From Isoetes taiwanensis (lineage: Eukaryota; Streptophyta; Lycopodiopsida; Isoetales; Isoetaceae), in contig JAJEKV010000110.1 of assembly GCA_021234155.1 (NCBI GenBank), positions 2,636,338 through 2,700,337 of the forward strand: a stretch of DNA of 64,000 nt, read 5' to 3'. Of this stretch, positions 11,179 to 21,745 are shown piece after piece. Positions within the stretch are counted from its first letter, which is position 1, and every line of letters starts with the position of its first letter. Both the position numbers and the translations under genes were made by a program. The notes beneath the pieces are model-generated. The model was given only the letters and a program-made list of their open reading frames with translations. It did no database searches and was not told the DNA's origin.

Positions 11179-11208
11179 GCCTTTCTCAACTCGCGAGTCG
11201 AGAAAGGC
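11179..11208. repeat. 30-nt near-perfect palindrome
   Basis: The arms GCCTTTCTCAACTCG and CGAGTCGAGAAAGGC pair with one mismatch and no loop. The same palindrome is kept in unit 2 at 31043-31072. Confidence 0.85.
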
Positions 11209-11555
11209 CTTCAGAGATATTGCCTGGTTTATCACTATTCGATGCTAAAACCAAGGCAGGCCAACTTGTTTCCGAGCTGAATTCAAGGCATCTCAGCTTG
11301 CTTCTCACCGCAATCCAGAGGACTAAGCCCATTCTGCCCTATCACAAGGTTGAAACAAATGGCCATGATCAACCGGAAAAGGCCTGCCGGTTAAGACATG
11401 ATCACAATTAAGGCTGCCAAAGGAATCTTGGCATTTGGTTAGTGATTCTCTAATTAATCAAGCCGTACTTATTTATGTCAAGGGCCTCAAATGTACAAGC
11501 GCATAGTAATCTAGCAAGTTTTTTTAGTTTTCTAAGAAACACATCATTTCCAATT

Positions 11556-12420
11556 GAAATGTTGCAACACTCGATTAAAAAGCCTCCGTGGACAGTGGTC
11601 CTATATGCTAATTGGTCTCCATGGACGATAAAAAATCTCCCGGGGGTTTCACCTAGGCATATGGGGATACCTCATGTGCGTGCAAGGGGTCACTAAAAAA
11701 CCCCTGTATACGACTTTTTGGAGGTGGAAAACCCCTACATACGTAAATGGGAAAAGCCAGTTTCAAAGCCCCCTACCGTAGATGTACTTATGAAATATCT
11801 TCGTTTTTACATACCCCTACCCGATCTTGTACTGACGCTTGCATACCGAAGACATACGCCTACCAATCCGGTACTGACGAATACATATGACATATTAGAT
11901 GGCCACATATGGCTCGGGATATTTAGAAATACTTAATGGGTAGGATATACCCGGGGTATACGTTAAAGAATACGTATGGTATACCTCAATGTTATGTTGG
12001 GGGTATATTGGGCATAATACACCCAACATATGTTATACATATGGTATACCTATATATGTATTGAGGTATGTTATTGAGGTAGGAGATTGCTTCCATGGTT
12101 CAATCAAACATTGAGGTAGGAGATTGCTTCAATCATATGACCTTGATTGCTTCCAAGTTGCCTTTTGTTCTTCGATTATGTTCTCACAAAGACTACGTTC
12201 AATTAATGTACAAAACAGTTAAAAGACTTCGTTCAGAGTGAGTACATGTTTCCAAATATCTACCCTGGTGTTTAGGCCAGGCCACATCAGGTACTCCTAT
12301 TCCCATGTATAAGTCTTACATCAAGTCTAATCACATATATGTGCCTCATCTTATCTTATCTTATCTTATTCAAATATAATCAATTTCAATCAATTTCAAG
12401 AGATAAGATAAGATAAGATA
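11556..12420. other. Spacer between unit 1 and LINE-A
   Basis: No gene is seen. The spacer holds a short LINE 3'-end remnant (11611-11636), a TA-rich stretch with GTATAC/ATATAC palindromes (11930-12065), and a 21-bp direct repeat, ATTGAGGTAGGAGATTGCTTC, near 12072 and 12111. Confidence 0.5.
11611..11636 (+). mobile_element. LINE 3'-end remnant, plus orientation
   Basis: ATTGGTCTCCATGGACGATA followed by AAAAA matches the end of LINE-B (minus strand, 23956-23986: ATTGGTCTCCGTGGACGATA then AAAG) almost base for base. It therefore marks a very short or decayed copy of the same family in the opposite orientation. Confidence 0.6.
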
Positions 12421-12424
12421 AGAT
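12350..12424. repeat. Inverted pentanucleotide runs (TCTTA)n and (AGATA)n
   Basis: TCTTATCTTATCTTATCTTA at about 12353-12370 and AGATAAGATAAGATAAGATA at about 12402-12424 are reverse complements across a 30-bp spacer. The right-hand run is the 3' tail of LINE-A. The left-hand run may be target sequence or the tail of an opposite element. Confidence 0.8.
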
Positions 12425-12890
12425 GATTTTTTACGTCCACGGGAACCCAATGGGTTATGGGACGGCACATGCAAGGGCAAAATATACGGAAGATGTCAAT
12501 ATTTTTTAAAACATGATAATCTGTTTGGTCTTAAATAATCACCCTAATAGGAAGAGCCTTACCCTTTCCCTTTTAAATCATGATAAACTATTTGCTCATG
12601 ATTCCATAATAACAAGGTATTTCTATTTTAGATCAGGCCAGCATACAAATTCTTTAAACTGGTCCTGATTTTTGACCACTACAAAATGTAGCTGGTTACA
12701 GTTCTATGCTGGTTACAGTTCTATGCTACATTTTAAATAACTTTCAGATGCATCGATAAATTCTTTTTGTAACAACAACGCGAAGCATAGATCTAAAGTA
12801 TATGAAATGAAATGAAATGAAATTCAAATTGATCACGCCCACTTAGGACCTTGAAGGCCATGGAGCGAATGCATACAAAATAAATTTTGT

Positions 12891-14132
12891 TCAAATTTTT
12901 AAAACTAGAGAGCGATGTGCTTCTATAGTTTTCAAATAAAGACCAAGTGTCATAGGGTCCCTGTCTAACAAAGAGAAAAAATCAACCTCATTGATACAAA
13001 ACTTATCTCGAATCTCTTCGTATGCTGAGCAGTGTAAGAATGTGTGGGTTTCATCTTCGACTATGTTCATGCCACAAACCTTACAAAATCTCTCTTCCCT
13101 TGGGATCTTCGACCACCTGCCTGTTTCCACATGTAACCAGGTATGAAGCCGGTTCTCAGTTCCGTATCGATGATATCTTTGCCGGATATCGGGGATTTGG
13201 GCTCTCAGATAGTTTTGCTCCGTATATACCAATAAGGGATTTATATCTGAAATGTATTTAACCATGCGTGAACCCTTCTCCACCCAGAGCCGATCTACGA
13301 CCTGTGTCTGCACTAAATCTCTGGCACCTAGTTCAGTATCTGGTAAATGACGTAGGGATATCCCCCACCTCTCCGCCCATACAATCACATCATGGTACCA
13401 TCCTGATGTTTTAGATTGAGATAGAGCTAACTTGGACAACCGTCCATCGGCCTGCTTGTGGATCCTCATAACAAAATTTAAGGTCTGATATAAGGCCTCA
13501 GCTTCAAGAGGGAGCATGCCAGTCTCGGCCAGCAGTATCGCATATGGGATTTGGGATTTAATGCCCAACTCTTCACGAAGAAATGTTTTTAATACTGTTT
13601 CCACTTGAGACCACTGCTGCAACGAGATGCCGGGCCCCCAAATCGGGGAACCATACAGGACCACTGTCTGCACCAATGTCTTAAACAGGATCTTTTTGAG
13701 ACTCCAATCCATGAGAGACGCACTATGGCATCTAGATAACATGCTGTAGAGGGCTGTTTTGCCTCCTTGAATCCGTTTCCTGACACATTCTTTCCAATTG
13801 TACTTGGCTGAAAATTCTAATCCCAGATATTTATAACTGTCTACTATCTCCAACTGTTCATTTTTGTATGTGAAACTCGGCCTGCTTTTTGTTCCCACAA
13901 TCATCACTTTCGATTTGCATAAGTTGACCTTCATGTGTCTTAGTTCACAGAAAGTGGCCAGGCTATCTAGATGAGATTGAAGGCCCTCTGGTTTGTCTGC
14001 TATCAAAACTACATCATCAGCATAGAGAAGTAATTGCACAAGGAAATTACCCAACCTGGAACCAGATAAACCCTGTGCGCTCAACCACTCCACAAGCTCA
14101 TCTATGTATAAGCCAAACAATGTCGGAGACAA
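12891..14132 (-). pseudogene. LINE-A ORF2, reverse transcriptase palm to C-terminal zinc knuckle
   Basis: An open frame of about 413 codons. It starts in SPTLFGLYIDELVEWL, reaches the RT catalytic box LLLYADDVVLIA, and continues through the thumb/connection region to a C-terminal CKVCGMNIVEDETHTFLHC, the Cys/His cluster found at the end of many LINE ORF2 proteins. The normal lead-in (WQGCPLSPTLFG) is present in another frame just upstream (14133-14160). There is therefore a frameshift inside the RT fingers/palm, and no start codon in this segment is meaningful. Confidence 0.85.
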
Positions 14133-14479
14133 TGGGCATCCTTGCCATACACTTATAATCTTTCTTTGATTTCATCCTCAAATTTGGTGAAAGTTTCACT
14201 ATTACCTCACGAATATAGGCTGCGTAGATGGCGCCTCGAATAGGTTTTGGTACTCCAATCCGCTCCATTCTCAATCCCAAATCCCTCAGAGGACTGTGTC
14301 AGGAAGGCTTTTGTAAAGTCTATGAATGCGAGATCTGAGCTCTGTCGTGGGATTTTTGCTGCTCAATCGGTGCCCTCAAGCTAAGAGCATGGTCCGGGGT
14401 GCAATCTTTGTTTTCTAAAACCACGCCCGGCAATCGGCGCTTTGTCGTGGATTTTTACTGCTCAATCGGTGCCCTCAAG
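14133..14479 (-). pseudogene. LINE-A ORF2, broken RT fingers with 33-codon tandem duplication
   Basis: The minus strand keeps the RT landmarks in changing frames: a GFRK-type region with DHALSLRAPIEQ, then LAFIDFTKAF, then GVPKPIRGAIYAAY. A 99-bp segment is duplicated head to tail (about 14350-14448 and 14449-14547; the phrase GCTCAATCGG recurs at 14361 and 14460). The protein KDCTPDHALSLRAPIEQ therefore occurs twice. A stop and frameshifts separate this part from the flanking frames. Confidence 0.7.
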
Positions 14480-16162
14480 CTAAGAGCATGGTCCGGGGTG
14501 CAATCTTTGTTTTCTAAAACCCCGCCGGCAATCAGCCCTCTTCCCATTCTCGTCAGCCCAATAACTGAGTTTCTTTTCTAATAGGCTGCCCAACAGTTTT
14601 GAAAACATGCTGCCAATCAATATGGTCCGGTAGTTTCGTACATTGTTTCTGTCTCCAGATTTATGAATGGGGAAAACTCTATTTACTTTCCAGTTATGTG
14701 GCAGCCCCTGTCTGGCTGCCTGGTTCATCAAACGGGTCACTACATCGATGGGCCCATCTCCTAACCATTTCAGCAATTCAATGCTCAGGCCTTGCATATC
14801 GGCAGCCTTCCCAATCTGCATAGTTTGTAAGGCGGTTTTTACATCACCAACTGTGAACAGATCCTCTTCTACTTTCTCTACTTGCATACCTTCGGCCTTG
14901 TGTGAATAGAGCTCCTTGACCATTTCAAGTAACTCCGTAGGATCCAAATCCGGATGCTTTTGTGTTTTAGATATTTGTTTCCAGAATGTCTTAGGATGTG
15001 TGCAGAACCAATCCTGTAAGTTAGCTTGTCTCTGTTTAAGGTAAGATCTTTTCTTCCTTCTTATGAGAGCTCTATACCATTTCGGTTTGCATACGCATCC
15101 AGCAGGTAATTTAGCTCTGGCTATGCGGCATTCTGTGTCCCACCAACCATTGCTGCCCGGTCTTCTCTTTTTTGTGCATCCAAAGATCTCCATAGCTGCT
15201 GCACTTAATAAGGACGAAAATGGTGTTGCATCTGCCTCCACCTCTCCGGTCCACACAACACCTGTGATGAGAGTCTCAAGATGACTGGCGTACTGGCTTT
15301 GTTTCCTGTAATCCAGCTTCAATTTAGATGTGAAATGTATTGGGTCCTGTTTGGCAGATACATGCCCTGCTAATTCAAAGCACAATGGGACGTGGTCTGA
15401 TTCTGGCAACTTATCCATCACATAAAAATCAAGTACGGAGTTCTGGTCATTTGCTAGCAGATAGTCAACTGTACTGGATCCTAAATGACTGAAACATGTA
15501 TTTTTACCTGAGCCCGGAAAGTTTACAGTGCCATTCAAGATTTTCAATTTGCAGATTGTCCCTAGCTCCAAAAGAAGATCTCCCATGCTATTTTTTATGT
15601 GATCTGCAGATTGTCTTTGAAAGGATGTATCATCATCCTCAATCAGCCTAACATCATTTAAGGAGCCCGCAAATGAGGTTGTCTGCAATGTCTTTGTTCT
15701 GGCATTAAAATCACCCACCAGAAGAACTTCGCCCATTTCACGAAGCTGAAGCGTGTCCTTGCACAATTCATGGAATGGGTCTGATCTGCCCGTTACCAAG
15801 TGATCATAGACATGCATGGATAAAGGCGCAAAATAGCATAGAGCTAAATATGTACTCTGACCAGACTGATCTATGCAAACCCATAAATACTGATTATGTA
15901 TGTGTTTAGAATGAATGCTAACCTTGTGTGCAATCTCAGATCTGGCATACACAGCCATACCGCCATATCCTCTTCCCGCTCCTGGATCCTTCTCGTTCCA
16001 TACACTGCCTATGTTATGAAAGCCTTGCAAATCTGGGAGAGACCGTGCCTGGTGTTCCCATGTCTCTGTTATTAACACCAAATCCATATCTTGCCATGTT
16101 TGTACAGATGCCTCCATTTTTTCTTTAGATAAACCACGGACATTCCATGCTAATAACTTCAA
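14480..16162 (-). pseudogene. LINE-A ORF2, AP-endonuclease and RT N-terminus
   Basis: A 560-codon open frame begins MKLLAWNVRGLSKEK and carries the endonuclease boxes in order: WNVRG (Asn), ITETW (Glu), LLVGDFNAR (Asp/Asn) and ESDHVPLCF (Asp/His). The nicking enzyme of target-primed reverse transcription is thus intact at motif level. From about residue 400 the RT N-terminus follows (WKVNRVFPIHKSGDRNNVR, NYRTILI). The frame is lost at residue 540 where the RT should continue. It sits 12 bp downstream of ORF1. Confidence 0.85.
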
Positions 16163-16174
16163 GGTCCGAAACTG

Positions 16175-16870
16175 CTATTCTCTTCTCCGTTTAGTGATGA
16201 TTGCTTTCCCTGTGCTGTCCAGATATGCTACTACCCCAGTTGCTCTTGCTTCTTTTACCTTGTTCCATTCTCGTTTTCTGACTTCTTGCTGTGCAGGAGT
16301 TAAATCATGGTCTAACCAGATTTTTTGACCTTTTAGTGTGCTACGATTTTGTAGCACTCTGTGTTTAGCTTCTTCTGTCCTGAATTTCACCAAAATTGGT
16401 CTATTGAAACCCTTACCAATTCGTCTGCAATACACATACTGCGGTTCATGTAGATGCATAATTTCCTTGAAGAAGTGCTCAATGACATCAGATGTAACCT
16501 CTTCTTCAGTTTCCTCCAAGCCTGAGATCTTTAGATTCCGGGCCCTGACCTCTAGTTCAGATTTTTCAGAAGAGACTCTATCGTGATGCAATTTCATCTG
16601 TTCCTTGGTGGTTTCAGCCACCAGGTCAGCCAGATTGGTCTGTAGTTCTTCAATTTTATCCTGTAATTTAGAGCTTTGTTCCCCAGGTGGTTTTAGTAGC
16701 ATGGTCTTTAACTCAAGATTCTGGGATTGCAGCTCTTTATTCTGTATGCTAAGATCATTCACAGCTGACCGAAGTCTCTGAACTTCTTCTTTTAATTCCA
16801 GTAACAGCACTAGCACCGGATCATCTGCATCCTCTTGGGAGGAGGAAGTGGCCTTCCTCCTCGCACCCAT
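16175..16870 (-). CDS. LINE-A ORF1, coiled-coil plus RRM-like RNA-binding protein
   Basis: 231 codons, open from an ATG to a stop. Residues 20-110 are a heptad-rich coiled coil (LLELKEEVQRLRSAVNDL, LQDKIEELQTNLADLV). Then comes RNLKISGLEETEEE, the first strand of the RRM-like core of L1-type ORF1 proteins (Transposase_22 group), and a basic C-terminal domain (KIWLDHDLTPAQQEVRKREW). Such proteins trimerise, coat the element RNA and act as chaperones. Most flowering-plant L1 ORF1 proteins instead have DUF4283 and CCHC knuckles, so this architecture is notable. The reading frame survives although ORF2 is broken. LINE-B ORF1 is a clear relative. Confidence 0.8.
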   Translation of the reverse strand: MGARRKATSSSQEDADDPVLVLLLELKEEVQRLRSAVNDLSIQNKELQSQNLELKTMLLKPPGEQSSKLQDKIEELQTNLADLVAETTKEQMKLHHDRVSSEKSELEVRARNLKISGLEETEEEVTSDVIEHFFKEIMHLHEPQYVYCRRIGKGFNRPILVKFRTEEAKHRVLQNRSTLKGQKIWLDHDLTPAQQEVRKREWNKVKEARATGVVAYLDSTGKAIITKRRRE

Positions 16871-17080
16871 TTTCGTACGTAGACCCTGTAAGCTAGGTCT
16901 TCAGAAATCTGCTGCAGCGGAATCTCCAAACACTCAAGTACCTCGTCCAGCCATGGAAGTCTGTGGAGATGCTTGCGTGAATCAGTGGATGGGGAAACCG
17001 TCGTAAGGCCGTTCGGCAAAGCGCAAAGACCTAGCATCCAAAGTATAATAAAAAAAGGTAATGCTTTGAGGTGAAGCATT

Positions 17081-18470
17081 ATCAGAGTTATTCAGACCAG
17101 CAGCATCAGAGAAAACTAGGTTGTGCAGCAGCATCAAAATGGGTCACAAGATTATAGTGCATCAGAGCAGGGCAGAAGAGGTCCTAAAGATAAATCAGGA
17201 CATAGTTGAGACATCTTGAAGTGCTGCTGGAGGCAGGCACTAAACCCTGACACCTTTGTCACTTCAAGTTGTAGGGCTTCACAGTATCACAAGGCAAAGA
17301 GGATTTGCTTGAAGCCTGTAACTCAAGCCATTCGTCAATCCACGAATCAACGCCCCCAAATTATGATCGCTCCGAATAAGTCCTGGTGTCTTGCCATCAT
17401 TTGCTTCCTGACATGTTTCCTCTTCTGAAAAGAATGTTTTGTAATTAACTTCTGATCCTTCTTCGTTGATGCCTTGAGTAGCAAGGTCATTCCAAATCCT
17501 TCATAGCAATATACAGCTATCCCAAGGCAAAAAAAAAAGCCTTTCAAGCTTTCGAATCTGCTCCTTGATAGCTTCATGGTCTTCTTCATTATTCCAACTT
17601 CTCCAACTTCTTCCTTTCCTTCTTATTCTGCAAGCAGAATGCAATGTTTCAACCAATCACAGTTAAAAGAAGCGAATTCTTGTCACACCTATGCATGCAA
17701 TAGCCAAGAACAGGAAGGTCTTATAAACTTCGTGGTTTCTAGAAGCCACACAAATGGGTTACAAAAATATGGAGTGCAGTCTAATGTCTGAATAAGCATT
17801 TTGTGCAAGTACAAATCCAACAAAACAAAATAATATGTCTTTGATAAACATTCAAATACCTACTTTGTCTGTGACTCACCATGGATATTTATCTATTTGC
17901 ATGCCTTCTCAAATAATGTGTATGCAAAAAACTATGCATTAAATCATATAATTGCATTAATTTACATTCAATTAAGGACATTTTAGCATGTTAAAGACAA
18001 AGGAAAGTAGACTCCATAAGATTGATACCTAAAAGCAGACAGAAATGGGTGTTTAGCAAGCCTCCTCTCCAAATGTTTATGAATATGTACATTCTTGCAG
18101 GCTCTTGATTCAGGCAGTCAATGGTTCCGGAACTACTGCAGATTCAAACATGATATTCAGTTATGCAAATCTAAATAACGCAATGAATCAAACAAATCTA
18201 ATTAAAGCAATGAAACAAACAAACTGCTTGAAAAACAGAGCCAATATATCAAGAAGCTTTTTATCTGCTGAAGAGACTGGCCACACATACATGTGAAAGG
18301 GAGGAAACATGCAAGAAGGCAGTCACAGCTTCTGCTTAGTAAAATCTCATCATCGCCAGAGAACCAATAGTGTCTTCTCACTTCAAAGAAACACAGAAAA
18401 ATAAATGCTTCCTGTAACTTATAGACAGAGCAAAATGAGAGAAAATGGTAAATGAGAAAAATACAAACCT
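17081..18470. other. No recognised gene
   Basis: AT-rich sequence with short open frames on both strands, none with a recognisable motif or convincing splice context. Repeated CAGCAGCATCA phrases occur at 17098-17135. Confidence 0.35.
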
Positions 18471-18492
18471 TCTGAAAACCTTCTGTAGGACC

Positions 18493-18589
18493 AAATAAGC
18501 CATTTGAATTTGTGCCTGGAGGGGTTTTCGATTCTGATAATAATGGGAATGATCAAGAAATTAAGCCTAAGGGTGATAAGGAGAACTGA
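18493..18589 (+). other. Possible terminal exon of unknown gene
   Basis: After an acceptor-like CCTTCTGTAG, the plus strand reads GPNKPFEFVPGGVFDSDN and then an acidic/basic tail ending KGDKEN and a TGA at about 18587. The wording is protein-like, but I do not recognise it and no upstream exon is identified. Confidence 0.2.
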
Positions 18590-18599
18590 GGTGATGATG

Positions 18600-19080
18600 T
18601 TTATTTATCTAACCGATTATGATCTCACCTGTTGTCGTATCTGTATCATAAAATCCTACATCCTGCCTTAACATTGCTTCTAGGTATTTAGCTCTCATCT
18701 AGGCTGCTTGTCTTTCTCCAGTCTGTGTCCAACATGCAACTTCTAAAATCCTCAAGGAACCTTAGCGTCAGATATAAACATCCCAAGTTGAGCACAAAGA
18801 AAGATGGAAAGCACTTACCCATCCATGCTGCAATCAGGATTACAACACCCAAGTAGACAAAGTACAATGAGTACTGCAAAACAGCAAGCACAAAATTTGA
18901 GCATTATTTAGCTTCTCTTTCTTCTTTCCAAATAAAAAGTTAAGACCACGTACCTTAGCAATTTTGTTCCCCAGCTTATGAGGATTATTAAAGTCCTTCC
19001 CAAACGCATCAATCATATTTTCAAAGAAGACAATATCATATAATCGTAGAGCTATATTTAACCCCTCCTAAGTATAGCTA
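18600..19080 (-). pseudogene. ABCB-type (P-glycoprotein/MDR) transporter pseudogene, N-terminal exons
   Basis: Three consecutive exon-like blocks fit the start of the first transmembrane domain of plant ABCB full transporters. About 19075-18954 ends NMIDAFGKDFNNPHKLGNK before a GTACG donor. 18873-18819 (YSLYFVYLGVVILIAAWM) is bordered by TTTGCAG and GTAAGT. 18742-18600 reads EVACWTQTG, then ERQAA, stop, MRAKYLEAMLRQDVGFYDTD and TTTGEI. The last block has a one-base frame slip before ERQ and a TAG where Arg is usual, so it is not functional. Splice signals are well preserved. No nucleotide-binding domain is present in the window. Confidence 0.75.
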
Positions 19081-19617
19081 TAGCCATCAAAGAACAGAAG
19101 GGAAATGAAATGCAATATCTGTAGCAAACTAAAGACCTGTTTTGGTGCGCTCCTATCACCAGCTCTAGTACCGGTACCAGCTCCAGGTCTAGAATCTCTT
19201 GCAACTGGAACTTGCCTTCCACCATTATTTTGCCTCGGATATCTACGATATGGGAAGTTCCCAGCTTGCTAGACTCTGCTCCTGTTACTGGGTTGTCTCA
19301 CATAAACCCCTTTAGCATATTTCCAATGTTCGGATGCACAGAAAACCAGAAACGTTCATTCAAAAAACCAGAAACGTTCATTCCAAACCCCTATGATCTT
19401 GAAGGACCCCAACGATTCAAAGCTTCGGATCTTCAAGCACACCGTATCAAGCGGGTGAGGAGTTCCCGCCCATAGCACCCCTAAACGACCACGTCCGAAA
19501 CAACGGTGGTGAGCCCGTATTTTTTTTGGACCGTATGCGGACGGTTAAGGGAAAAAAAACCCCTACCCAGTCACGCACATGTTTGATACGGAATTTTAAG
19601 GGTATACGCACATGTAG
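19080..19617. other. Spacer left of unit 2
   Basis: No gene is seen. A short Pro/Arg-rich open frame at 19212-19475 has no recognised domain. Near 19320-19385 the phrase AAACCAGAAACGTTCATTC is duplicated in tandem. Unit 2 begins abruptly at 19618. Confidence 0.35.
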
Positions 19618-19650
19618 GGAAGGACTCTACGGGAAGTCGCCCTCACTTTA

Positions 19651-19977
19651 GTGGTAAAGAAACAAGAGACACTTGACGAGTGGTGCAAAGTGACCAGAGA
19701 GCAGCTTGCAAGGGTGCAGGTGGCAAGGGAAGAGGAGATCGAACAAATTATCCAAGACGTCAGACGAGACCTCAGGGTACTAGGTTCTAGGAATAGTAGG
19801 CCAGCACCTGTGAAGTTCAAGGGATCATATGCACAATCACAGGCTGCTGCACGAGCTCCTCTTTACACTCCTAAAATGCCAGGCCCTTTGCGGGAACAAC
19901 CACCTTTACAAACTGGGAGTAGACCAAGGGGTGGTACTAGTGTGCGAGCCCAGTTTCCTTGTCACGAGGAGTTATGA
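19651..19977 (+). pseudogene. MULE transposase C-terminal tail, unit 2
   Basis: Same coiled-coil and basic tail as in unit 1 (QLARVQVAREEEIEQII, KMPGPLREQPPLQTG), ending GGTSVRAQFPCHEEL before the stop. The extra 24 bp relative to unit 1 preserve what is probably the original C-terminus. The SWIM finger and everything upstream are absent, so this is only a fragment. Confidence 0.6.
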
Positions 19978-21666
19978 TGAGAGTTTGACTCACAATGTCA
20001 CTCGATATCAGACATTTGTTCATTGTTTTAGTAATCAATGTTAAATGCATGTTGTACAATATTGTTGTGAATGGATGAAGAAGGTTTTCACAAGGAAAGA
20101 AGAAAGTTTTGTGTTTCTGTGACGCAATACGTATTATAAGAAATGGTGGCCAAATAAACACACATAATATATGACACCAAAGGTAAAGTATGACATAAAT
20201 ACTCGAAGATATAACAACATTCAGTCATGACGGAGCTGTACAAACGTCAACCAAAGTGCATAAAGCAATCCAATAGCAGAAGAAATAACACGTCGCTCCA
20301 GTGCAACATCAATGTCAGATAAGAACCATTCCTGACCAATCTAGAACCATAAAAAATCAAGTGGTTAGTGCCTAAGAATAGTCTTTATTGAACTATGAAA
20401 CATAAGTGATAGATGAAGTGGTACCTGAACTGTAGCTGGACGATCATGAATGAATAGAGCATTCACCAGGAGACGCATAGATAATGCAGTATGAACGCCA
20501 CAGCTGGCGTCATCTATCTGATGTGGTACAATCATCGATCGGATGGAATGGGGTGCAAGGGCATCTCGAGCCTCGCAGGGTGCCCCTCTTATCGACAAAT
20601 AAGCTCTAAACATTCTAATCATCGAAGTTATTTTAGTACAAGCTTAAATGAGCGTTACGAAGTGTGTGTACCTGTTCAAGTCCTCTACATCTGGACGCTC
20701 ATGGCCCCGCATAGAGTTAAAAGACAACCAAGATGATATCACATCGTCTTCAAACTCAAGTATGGGAGCAATGTCTTCATCAAGCACCAGCAGGTACAAC
20801 CACCAATGTCCACTAAAACAAGGCATGGATTAGTACATATATTATAAGAAGTATGAACTAATCTAGTTGTACTTACTTGTGCACCACTGGCCAAAATACT
20901 GCTCTTACGTTCTCCCACTCTATCTCTGGACCATAATTGTTATGGAATAAGTGGCCCAACTGGGCCCGAACATCCCTCTCGAAAGAAGATCCTGCACCAA
21001 CATGCCGAAGTGCAGAGGATGCACCTAACACGATGGCACATGTGTAAAATGTGGGATCCACAAAAATTACTCATTTACGATCCTCATCAGACAACAAGTG
21101 TCTGATGATCCTAAAAACATACGAACCTGCCAAGTTACAAAAATACTATGATAAAATAACAAGCATAAATAGCTAGGCACTCACATGATATATGCACGCA
21201 TGTGCCAATCTCCCAGCCATCCATCATATGCCCTATCCAAGAAATCTGTAGTCAGCTCAAAAGAAGATTGTGGACAAAGGGGTGACATGATCCAAGCTCC
21301 AAAACTCTCCTGTATACCCCTCTGCACGACATGGTGAAGATAGCCATGAGGTTCCCACTCATATCCTATGGCAATCTCACGTGCAATCCGCCAAAACCAA
21401 CGCTGTGGTCTAAAAGCGGCCTCCAGCCTCAACCAAGTGGGTGCTCGTGCCTCCCGGCCCCTCTCAGAAGCCCATGCACGTAGGGGTACAAAGACCTGAC
21501 TCATGTAAAATGCACCTCGATGTGCCTGTGGTAGGATCCCATGTCCAATAGCTCTATCAAATACCCACCCGTCTGGTGATAATTGTGCCCAATCCCGTGC
21601 TGATGGGGGGTACGGTGTCACTACTCCTGCTATCTCCATATGTTGAGCATCTTCCTCTACCTGCTC

Positions 21667-21745
21667 AAAATCACCTCTACCTCTACCTCTACCTCTACCT
21701 CTACCTCTACCTCTACCTCTACCTCTACCTCTACCTCTACCTCGA
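21667..21745 (-). repeat. ACCTCT hexanucleotide tract coding RG repeats, unit 2
   Basis: About thirteen ACCTCT units encode Arg-Gly repeats on the minus strand. The tract is longer than in unit 1 and stays in frame. Confidence 0.9.

Larger units (their letters stand above)
4871..11555. mobile_element. Unit 1 of a large duplicated MULE/Ulp1 unit
   Basis: This stretch matches 19618-31419 in the same orientation with only scattered substitutions and small indels, once insertions in unit 2 are removed. Both copies end at the same phrase (CATTTCCAATT). On the left, unit 1 continues without a break into the SWIM part of the transposase, while unit 2 stops at 19618. Unit 1 has a private 592-bp segment (9900-10491), a 148-bp deletion and an expanded GGGA microsatellite. 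I find no terminal inverted repeats at the visible limits, so the unit is either part of a larger MULE or a segmental duplication of one. Confidence 0.8.
12402..17080 (-). mobile_element. LINE-A, degenerate L1-like non-LTR retrotransposon
   Basis: Minus-strand element with ORF1 (16870-16175), ORF2 endonuclease and reverse transcriptase parts (16162-12891), a 3' UTR and a TATCT-type microsatellite tail at 12402-12424 instead of poly(A). The 3' end reads AACCCATTGGGTT (small hairpin), CCCGTGGACGTAAAAAATCA, then tail. The 5' limit is not certain; I place it near 17080, where recognisable similarity to ORF1/5' UTR ends. Frameshifts in the RT region show that it is dead. Confidence 0.8.

Noticed and set aside
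12353-12424. Inverted (TCTTA)n/(AGATA)n as transposon TIRs
   Set aside because: The right run is the tail of LINE-A, and nothing element-like lies between the runs.
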